NCBI GenBank assembly: GCA_944990035.1
Contig: CALYLX010000034.1
Location: 806,001 to 870,000, forward strand
Length of the DNA stretch: 64,000 nucleotides
DNA from: Clitopilus passeckerianus
Lineage: Eukaryota > Basidiomycota > Agaricomycetes > Agaricales > Entolomataceae
Reading direction: 5' to 3'
Part shown: piece after piece, positions 55,905 to 64,000 of the stretch
Layout of the letters: every line of letters begins with the position of its first letter
Numbering within the stretch: position 1 is the first letter of the stretch
The notes under the pieces: model-generated
Database searches by the model: none
What the model was told of the DNA's origin: nothing
What the model saw: the letters and a program-made list of their open reading frames with translations, nothing else
Program-made: the position numbers and the translations under genes

Positions 55905-58900
55905 CATGTGGTTAATGGAAAGGATTGCCTAGAAAATCCACTTGGGATTGCGCCAAACTTTGAGAACTATCACGCCCCTCTTTTGTATCTAGATCTTATT
56001 TGGTATCGAAGACCAGCCGACTCCAGCATTGATCTAGCCGACGTTGTGCATCGGCCGTCGGTTGCGAGTGCTTGATCCAGCTGGATCATGTTGACCATTT
56101 ATATCATTAGAAAGTACGCCTGCGCGCCCTGGCACGCATCAATCCAAGAGCTATGACAAAAGACAACCCACGTAGTATCCGCGACGCCAGGTGATATTCC
56201 AGGATATTCCTCATGAACTGCCGTATGTCGTCTTTTTAATTTCAACACCCTCAGGGTTTCTCAGTTTTCTGATTTCTGAAGAGGGATGAGATGTACCTTG
56301 ATAATTCGCGACATACATCTTCCGAGATGGCTGCCTGTGGTCTACATTGAGCCAGTCTTTCTCAGAGCTGTCTGATGTCGAGATATCCGCTGATTTACCG
56401 AATCTGGTCTGGGCGTCGATTGGGATTACCATTTCCCGCCTCTTATCAGAACGACCGGAAGCTATTTTGAATCCGTCATCTTGCGGTGAGCGCAAACCGG
56501 ACCCGCCAATGCGTCAAGCCTGCCTAAGTGCATTATTTTTCCTGCGCTCCGTTTTCGAGGCCTAAGGAGATTCACATGTGCATGTCTGAGGCACCAACTC
56601 TCAACGACTCCAGATTAACTATTCTAGCCTTTCAATTTGAAATCTCGTCACTGAATCTACGACGAATAAGCCCCACAAACCCAGCCGCAGTCCCCCTCTC
56701 CAACTGAAGAATCTTCCTTCTGATTCGATTAAAGGCTCCATTATGAATTCAGATGCCTGACTCCATGATCTCTGGGCAGGATGGAAGCGCGTACACAATC
56801 TACCTAGTATGAAGGACCCACTCAATCCATGATGCCTTGCTGTACGCTACGCTGCTCAACTAGCCCTGAGCTCAGGAGAGGCTCTTATCAGGAATTCTTG
56901 GCGCTTGCACACTACGACACCTGACCCATACTTGCAGGAGGCCAGCATCATGGTCGTATGCCTTCCAAGCGCCTTCCGCTAACAATTTGAAATACAGATG
57001 CGTTCTGTAGGGATATCCGATTTCTTGTGAGGTTCAAACCATGTGTCGACGACAACAAGGCGATGATGAGTGTGTATTTTGGGGACCCATCGACTTAGTT
57101 CCATATCATGACCCTCCACTACCTCTCGTTCAATTACCGCCCGTGCGACCATTCTACGTAAAAGAGGTATCCCTCTTGCGATGGCGCAAAAGCGGCCGAC
57201 TCAGCAAATTACATTTTTGCACGCGGATCCCCAGATCGAGTGCTACTTTAGGTCATCGAAAGAAAAACCCCAATTTTCGCTGGAAACATGCTGCTTTTCT
57301 TCACGATTCTCTCTTCCAAAGGTGCGATCAGCGCGCTTCCAGCACTTCTCGCGTCTCCTGAAATTGAGTGAATTCTCAACTTGCATCTGCCTGCCGCCGG
57401 GATTATCAAAGAGTGCCTCTCTTGAGCCCGTTCCGATCTCCTACGATATTGTGTGCGGTTGTGATACAAAGAGTTGCTTGTGACTCTCGTGACCCGTTTC
57501 CCTGTGCTCTTTGTGGAACGGAAGCATTTTTCGTCCATGTCGGGCCATCTCGCGCTTGAGTAACACGGGAGCAATGCATCAAGGAGACCGGGTCAGTTCT
57601 GTTTGGTTTCATGACAACAACAAAGAGGATTTTCCGGCGATTTTACTTGCGACACAGGGAAGGTTTTTAGGTAGGTAACCCTGCGTACCTGTGGATAAGC
57701 ATAACCTTCAGCTTTCAGAAGGCCGGGAGGTTCAGAAGACTCATGGACATCTTGTAGGTCCAATTAGCCTTTTGACGGAAAATGCCATCCTCACGGGTAT
57801 GTGGCGTTCATCTTGGCGCAAGAAGGGCAACTTCGAGACGTCATGATCCTGTGTTCGACCACTGCTCAGCTCACCGTTCAAGGAATTGTAGGTTAAGTGT
57901 TCCCAGATTTCAATCGTCCGCAACGCTGCACTTCTTTGTGGTATCTACATTTTCTGTTTGACAACGGCCGCCAACTCTTTCTGCGGTAAACCCGCATCCC
58001 GGGCCCCGGCGCGGCTCGTCTCCAATATTTAACCTCATGGGAAAAACAAAGTCAGAGTTTAGTGGTTAGAAGTGTGAGAACGGAGAGAAGCACAGAAGGA
58101 GCAGATCTAGAATTCAGGCGGGACCAGATATTACAGACGGGAACCAGAACCTAATAGGGCGCAAAATGTCACACCGGCGGATGGGATGGATAGGATTCTG
58201 GATTGTGTCTGGATTTACTCTGAAAAGTAGGTGCCACAGGTGTAATTTGAGCACTGGATTCCTAAGGAATCTCGAGAAGAGTGGGTTGATCATGGGACTG
58301 TGTGTATGACAAACCGGGTCTTCGTCTGTTGTTTGTGCGCCTGAGCCTAACCTCCAATTTTTTCAGCGGGTACAGTCGACATGGTTTCGGGAATTGAAAT
58401 TGCGGACTAAGGGGCCCCGAATACAGGCAAGAGCTTACATCCATGTTTTATGCCGATCAACGCAATGCGTAGAATGCCAATAGTGAGAATCATCAATGCT
58501 AATTTGAGTGCACGAGAACAGCCACTCCTCATGTATTGGTGTTGAGGTGGAGCTATCCGAGTCGGCACGAGTGGTCCGGCGGTACGTATTCAAGACAGCA
58601 AGTGGTCAAAAGTGAAGACAAAATGTCTACGTGGAAGCTTTAGGCCTGTAACGCCTCACATGGGTGACAAGTGGGAGCGGGAAACGGTCGGATTAATGTG
58701 GATGATTGGCGCATTGTACATGTATGTTGTTAATGATTCAGGAAGTCGTTCAAGGGAGAACCTCGAAGTGAATTCTTTGAGGTATAGACTTCCATTTCAG
58801 CAAGGGAGTAGTACGGAGATGTCACGGAGATAAAGTGTCATCCAATGTCGACATATTCAACAAGCGCCCAGAGCGTGGCGCAGAACGTCATCCAGGCTTT

Positions 58901-60139
58901 GGGAGAATAGGCATGTGGAGGTGATTCACAGCCTCAGGGTCGGATTTAGGCAGTTCATAGATAGCACACATTGAGGCAACGAGTGATCTCGGTGAAAGTA
59001 AAGGGAAAGATCATTGACAGCACAAAATTGAAGGTTCGCTTGGAACGTCTGTCAAGAACATTCAGTTTGACAACGAAGGAAGAACTCTCTTTGGGCAATC
59101 GTTAAACATTCCGAGTTTCGTCGGCAGAGGGTCGGTTTATCCGAAATTACCTGCAATGGAAAAGATCCTCAACAAACGATCTCGTCATTCGAGGGACTTT
59201 GGACTCTACAACCAAGCAGGATGTATGATATCAGAGGCGAATGACATAGGGAGTAGCATCGAGAAACCAATTCAATCAAGAGCGACAAAGAGAAGCAGAT
59301 CTGTGAGACGATAGCATCACTACAGTCGGCCGAGCTTTTACCTACACTACCTTGTTCCATTTCCGTACTTTTACCCGGAAGAGAAAGAGGGATCATTTCT
59401 CAGTACCTCGTATCAAGGTAGAGAAACATTGTGAGCTCAGCAGGGACACCCGTCGTTCTAGGCACGTCGTTCATCTCGGGGCGGAAATTCTGAATCACTC
59501 ACGGAAGTAATAAGTGTGGCGAAATGTTAATGGGGCAAGACCAAGATATGAAGGCTCGAGAAGATCACCACGAAGGACCTTAACTTTGGGAGCATTGCTG
59601 GGAGCACTTCATGATTCTGGAGTAACCAGTGGACGGGTCAGAAGCGCATGGTCGGGAAGTCGATATGAGCCCGAGAGAGAAGCCATGTCAGATGTATTTT
59701 TGGAGGTCTAATGGGGCATAGCAGTTCGTGCTCGATTAAGAGGAGGCTGAACCAGTTGGTGCGCATGCTTGGGAATGTGATGGCAGCAGTTTATTTGCTT
59801 CCTCGCACGATTATCCGGAGCACGAGAAAACGGAAGAGTGGCATCAGCCACTGAAGAGGAAAGCGCTGCATCTCATGGCAAACTGCGATGGTTGTTCTGG
59901 AATAAGTCAAAAGCCTATCTGCGGCCTCAATAGTAGGATTCGCTTTGGGATTCTTAGGATTCCCACTCCTGCACGTGTCCGGGCAGATCTCGGTGCGATC
60001 TATGATTCTTCGTCCTGGTGTTACACCGTCCACAAGCCTGGTTGCAAATTTGAGAATGTATGGTCGTCTAGAAATCTACTTAAAGCCTGCTGGGTTTGAG
60101 GGTTGAGTCCTCAGTTCATACCCCTTTCTCGTTCTCGCC
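55905..60139. other. 4.2-kb stretch without a recognisable gene
   Basis: Short open frames occur on both strands (longest about 108 codons near 57248-57574) but they overlap each other, lack motifs and cannot be spliced into longer frames that I can see. No transposon domains, terminal repeats, tRNA or rRNA were seen. It could contain a promoter-distal regulatory region for the CFA-synthase gene, a long non-coding RNA or an old relic. A CACGTG lies about 165 bases before the next gene. Confidence 0.4.
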
Positions 60140-62106
60140 ATGTCTTCGTCAACTCAGCCTCCTTGTCTCCCTTTTGCTTCTTCATCAAAATCGCTGCAGC
60201 CTGCATCGGCGCTCTCACTACTATTAAGCCCACGCTCTTGGGTGGTCGCACTAGGTAGGCTTGGTGTCTGCCTAGTACTCGAATTAGACTCTGACATACC
60301 GAACTTCCTTTGCTACTCTGCGTTCGATCATACTTGCACGTCTATTTCGCAGCTCGGCACTCGATACTTTCTGTTCTAGATGACGCCATAACCATTGGCC
60401 ACCTCACTATCTCTGACAGTGAAGGTGTCCGACATTTCGGTCACCATCAGGATGGCGTTAACAGCGCACATGTGAATGTCCTGAATGACAACTTCTGGCT
60501 GCGTATCCTACTTTCTGGCGACCTGGGCTGTAAGTTTTTCAGACTTCGCGAGGTAGTTCGCACCTGATTGTAACCTGTTCCTGTTTCCACAGTCAGTGAA
60601 GCCTACATGATTGGCGACATTGAGGTCTCATCACTCAAGGCATGCATGGATGTGAGTACTATTAATGGTTCGAAAACACGCGTCTGAGGCTAACTCTCTT
60701 TCAAGCTCTGGTTAGAGAACCAGGCAGGCATGGAGGACACTCTATCCTCTGTCGTGTCTCGTATCTCTGCAGCCGTCTCGGGAGTATACAACTCAATACT
60801 TGGGCAAACTCGCGCCCAAGCACGCCTGAACGCGATTGCTAGCTACGATCAATCAAACACTCTCTTCAAGGTACTTGAACGCTCGTGATTCGGGCCCGCT
60901 GCTTCTCGAGAACCGTCATGCTTATTGTGTTTATTTTCTGACAGGCGTTTCTTAGCAAAGAAATGATGTACTCTTGCGCACTCTGGTCCGACGCGGAAGG
61001 AGGTGTTCGCGGAGACCTTACTCCCTCCGGCCCAAGAGCCTTCGACCTCGAAGCTGCTCAACTTCGTAAGATCAGACACGTTCTCGACAAGGCCCGTGTT
61101 AAGCCCGGCCACCGTATCCTCGAATTCGGTTCAGGCTGGGGTGGTCTTGCCATTGAGGTTAGTAGATTTCCCCTTTCATCTATGTCTCGAGCGTGAACTG
61201 ACAGTATATTGCTCCTTCTAGGCTGCCAAGAATTACGGATGTGAGGTGGACACCGTCACCCTTTCCATCGAGCAAAAGACCCTTGCGGAAGAGCGGATAA
61301 GGGAGGCTGGTCTCGAAGACAAAGTTCGAGTCCATCTCATGGACTATCGCGAAATCCCGGCCGAATTCGAAAAGGCCTTTGATGCTTTCATTAGCATTGA
61401 GATGATCGAGGTAAGCCTATGACTTTCATTCCTCTGATACCTTGACTCATGGCCTCTAGCATGTTGGATCAAAACATTACAACACGTACTTCAAGCTCGT
61501 TGACTTCGCACTGAAGTCTTCGGGTGCAACAGCTGTTGTCACTGGCTCAACATTCCCCGAATCAAGATTCACGGGCTATCAGTAGGTCTAACCTGCTGCC
61601 TTTAGAAACTTCTCCTCCTGACCATGTCATTCGCAGATCCGAAGATTTTATGCGCCGTTACATGTGGCCCAACTCCTGCCTTCCCAGTGCAACAGCACTG
61701 ATCACCGCTGCACATTCGGGCTCACAGGGGAGGTTCACACTTGAAGGAGTCGAGAACCATGCTGCCCGTAAGTTCATCCACCCTTCCTTCTCACGTCCGG
61801 TACTGAATTGTTCCTTAGACTACCCTCGTACCTTGAGGGAATGGGGTCGCCGACTTGACGCAAATCTCACACAGGACATGATCTCTCGGGATTATCCTGG
61901 CCTGCGCGAGAGGGCTGAATATGACGCATTCAAACGAAAATGGCACTACCTGTTTGCCTATGCTGGCGCCGGGTTCTCCAAGGGTTACATCACATGTCAT
62001 ATGCTAACATTCATCCGCCAAGTAAGTACCCGAGCTTTGTTCTTCCTCTGCATTTAGCTCAACTGCTTCCGTTTAGAATGATACGCCAAATATTAGATGC
62101 GATTGA
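60140..62106 (+). CDS. Cyclopropane-fatty-acid-synthase-like SAM methyltransferase
   Basis: Member of the CFA/mycolic-acid cyclopropane synthase family, which adds a methylene or methyl group from S-adenosylmethionine to double bonds of phospholipid acyl chains. Ten exons: 60140-60254, 60353-60529, 60593-60651, 60706-60870, 60945-61157, 61222-61410, 61460-61581, 61637-61767, 61819-62021, 62077-62106, 467 residues. The lipid-binding N-terminal part reads IGHLTISDSEGVRHFG, DNFWLRILLSGDLGFSEAYM and IGDIEVSSLKACMDLW. The catalytic part has YDQSNTLFKAFLSKEMMYSC, the SAM loop ILEFGSGWGGLAIEAA, SIEMIEHVGSKHYNTYFKLV and RRYMWPNSCLPSATAL. The C-terminus is YDAFKRKWHYLFAYAGAGFS then CHMLTFIRQ, equivalent to the bacterial end. 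No organelle targeting signal is obvious. In fungi this family is patchy and thought to be of bacterial origin. Confidence 0.9.
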
Positions 62107-63378
62107 AGAATCATTCTGGCGTCATCAGCCCCCAACCCCAAAAATATGTCGACGATTCTCGTTGGCTCACAATAGACCCACCTCAATAGACAGATCTACA
62201 TCTTGTTCGATTTCTCTTCGCTGCCCGTCGTCATACATCGCGGATTGTGCGGAGACTCCCACACATCGGAATTTCGACATTCTATCTTCCCTGTACGCTT
62301 TCTTGTCATAGACTGACGACTAGACTTAAAAGTTCTATAAGAGCTTCGACTGTATTTTTTTCCAGGACACATACCCGTTTCTATTGATACATACCCTAGA
62401 CTCTCTGTTCTGATTATGTTTTGGTTCTCAAAGTTAAATATGACTGTAGCCCGTACTGTATCTGTAGCCTTTAGTACACCCAATCTAGAATTTGGTTCTC
62501 TTATCTCTGCTTCTCCCATTCAAAAAGTCGACGAGCTGATTGTACCCCAGGATCTGGTCCATCGTACCCTTATTAGTGAAGCAAATCTGAGTTCATCTAA
62601 GATTGATGCCTGTTTTTGAACGACGATGCATACGAAAGTTTGAGAAGGTCAACATGCTTATGCTTATCGATGGCCCTGGATGAATTCCCTCTGTAAGAGA
62701 CTTCTTGCAGGTCCATTACCATTTTGTTTCCAGAAGCGCGTGTATCCATGGTCTGCTGCGAAGCTAGACATATGGCGCCGCTCAGGAGTACATTTCCACT
62801 CATATCGGACACTTGCGAAAGAAGCAACCGCAGCCAAGCCGTTCAACGAGCGACATGACTGCTAGGGTTTCGTCTCCCTAGAGGTAAGCGCTAGAGCTGC
62901 ATTAGACCGTGGATACTAACGACATGGTAAGTACCGGCGTAGGCAGAAAGCGAGCAATGAAACTTGTGCTTCCCTTCTGTTTCTCCCCAAGAAGTGAACT
63001 GAAATTTTCATTCATCTATCCCAGCATGGTCTTTCCGAACGCCTCTCCGCATCCCCTTGCTGCGAGAAACTCTGTGTAAAGTGTAAATCATAAGCCGTGC
63101 AGTCGGACAGGCCCTTGTCAATCTGTTTGAGCTCGAGGTTTCCTTCTGGACGTCATGATGATTTACATGCTTGTTTTAGCCGATGTATGAATCACAACCC
63201 CGTTTAGATATTCTAGAAATTACAAGGGAGAGAAGGTATAGTATGTATAGTAAATGCAATAGTGAATTTGTGGCCGATGAATAGGATGTACATAATTTTG
63301 GGTTCTAGGAGCTGTTGATACCAATTTATAGGGTGAAAACATATCGAGTGGATATAAAGATAGATCATGACGAAAGAT
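62107..63378. other. Intergenic between convergent genes
   Basis: About 1.3 kb of sequence, T-rich near 62300-62420 (likely CFA-synthase 3' UTR) and AT-rich near 63180-63360. Small open frames only; no repeat or RNA gene seen. Confidence 0.4.
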
Positions 63379-64000
63379 CTAGGTAGGTAGCCGAGTTGGA
63401 TCTAGTTTGGTTGCCCAGGATTGGAGTTCCTTTGCGTTAGGGGCTGCGAGAGCATGTGAATTCGACGCCGTAAAGAGTGTGAAGGAGAACGGTTTCTGAA
63501 AGACAATCCAACAGTGAGCACCGCCGAGTGTCATCTATCAAGCTGGTGACGACGTACCCCAAGTAGTAATTCCTTGTGAGGATCACTTTCCACGTTGACA
63601 CCATTCAGACTAATCACTCCGAGTTCCTCGAGTTCATTTGAATGGGCATACACATAGAGGTGAGGCCTAGGGGGAAAATAAGAATCCGGGCGCCTAAATG
63701 TGGAAGGATTGCATACCGCTTGAGAACAAACCACCGTCGCTCCCAGAGATCCTGACTAGCGTCAGTCAGAATCATGAGATGGCCCTTCTTGGTAGCCCCG
63801 TCGCTGGAAAAGAATAAGATGAAATGATTCGCCTCGTAGAAGAACATGGCCGTACGCGCGAGGGATGAGCTTTGTCTCTGATATCAGCTTGAGGTCCTCC
63901 ACTAAGGCTGGCTTGCTCTCCTTCGTCTTCTCGGGTTCGGAAGGATCTTGCGATAGGACAATCTATAGATGAAAGAGAGTTAGCAAACATATGGGCAATC
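63379..64000 (-). CDS. C-terminal PH domain of a kinesin-3 motor (5' part outside window)
   Basis: Last four exons of a minus-strand gene entering from the right edge: 63856-63962, 63717-63803, 63558-63666, 63379-63495; an intron continues past 63962 to the edge. The encoded 139 residues form a pleckstrin-homology domain with the fungal UNC-104/KIF1-type sequence: ATKKGHLMILTDASQDLWER, RRWFVLKRPHLYVYAHSNEL, GVISLNGVNVESDPHKELLL, KPFSFTLFTASNSHALAAPN, and the terminal KELQSWATKLDPTRLPT. In these motors the PH domain binds phosphoinositides on vesicles or endosomes and sits at the extreme C-terminus, as here. The motor domain is not in the window, so the kinesin assignment rests on this domain's likeness. 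Confidence 0.85.

Noticed and set aside
57041..57612. Cluster of 60-110 codon open frames on both strands as a possible gene
   Set aside because: Frames overlap in opposite directions, lack domains and cannot be linked by plausible introns.
1..64000. CRISPR arrays, rRNA genes, prophage or plasmid features
   Set aside because: The sequence is intron-rich fungal nuclear DNA; no direct-repeat arrays or rRNA motifs were found.

Overview
The window is nuclear DNA from a basidiomycete fungus, most likely an Agaricomycete. Almost every gene is cut by many 48-65 nt GT-AG introns with CTRAY-like branch sites. The gene content is also typical of that class: a DUF6534 membrane protein, an F-box/leucine-rich family opening with a Met-His-Pro-Cys-like start, an SSK1 response regulator and an eIF5B with a long charged N-terminus. 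Exon boundaries were derived by hand from splice motifs, reading phase and family conservation; for nearly all genes the exon lengths sum to an intact frame.  Layout. 1-23.4 kb is dense and conserved: the tail of an unidentified gene, a mitochondrial PPR-like protein, cap-binding subunit CBP80, a KDM3-type JmjC demethylase, the HOG-pathway regulator SSK1, the CBP80 partner ARS2/SERRATE, a DUF6534 protein, elongation factor SPT4 and the mitochondrial glycine carrier HEM25. 23.4-39.9 kb is a plastic island: six F-box family copies (two intact, four decayed), two stand-alone dihydroneopterin aldolase (DHNA) genes (one with a single +1 shift, one decayed), a tRNA-Phe-like relic, and the SDS3 corepressor gene caught between them. 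40-55.9 kb holds a single-pass membrane protein, a Yippee-domain protein, allantoinase, an APC-family permease whose first intron carries a TPP riboswitch, eIF5B and the ARL2 GTPase. 55.9-60.1 kb has no recognisable gene. The window ends with a cyclopropane-fatty-acid-synthase-like methyltransferase and the C-terminal PH domain of a kinesin-3.  Main finding. The permease gene (46825-49201, minus strand) contains a complete TPP aptamer (48925-49033, minus strand). It has P1, P2, an 8-bp P3 with a GAGA-capped P3a, and the conserved UGAGA, ACCUGA and GCGUAGGGAA elements. The aptamer lies inside a 275-nt intron between a 24-codon first exon and a 21-nt second exon. This predicts a thiamine transporter (Thi9-like branch of the amino-acid/choline permease family) controlled by TPP-dependent splicing.  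Functional links: CBP80 and ARS2 belong to the same nuclear cap-binding complex and lie about 9 kb apart; SPT4, KDM3 and SDS3 are also nuclear gene-expression factors. Other notable points are two GC-AG introns that interrupt the active-site motifs of SSK1 and ARL2, a 34-nt intron in ARS2, and coding microexons of 14, 17 and 21 nt.
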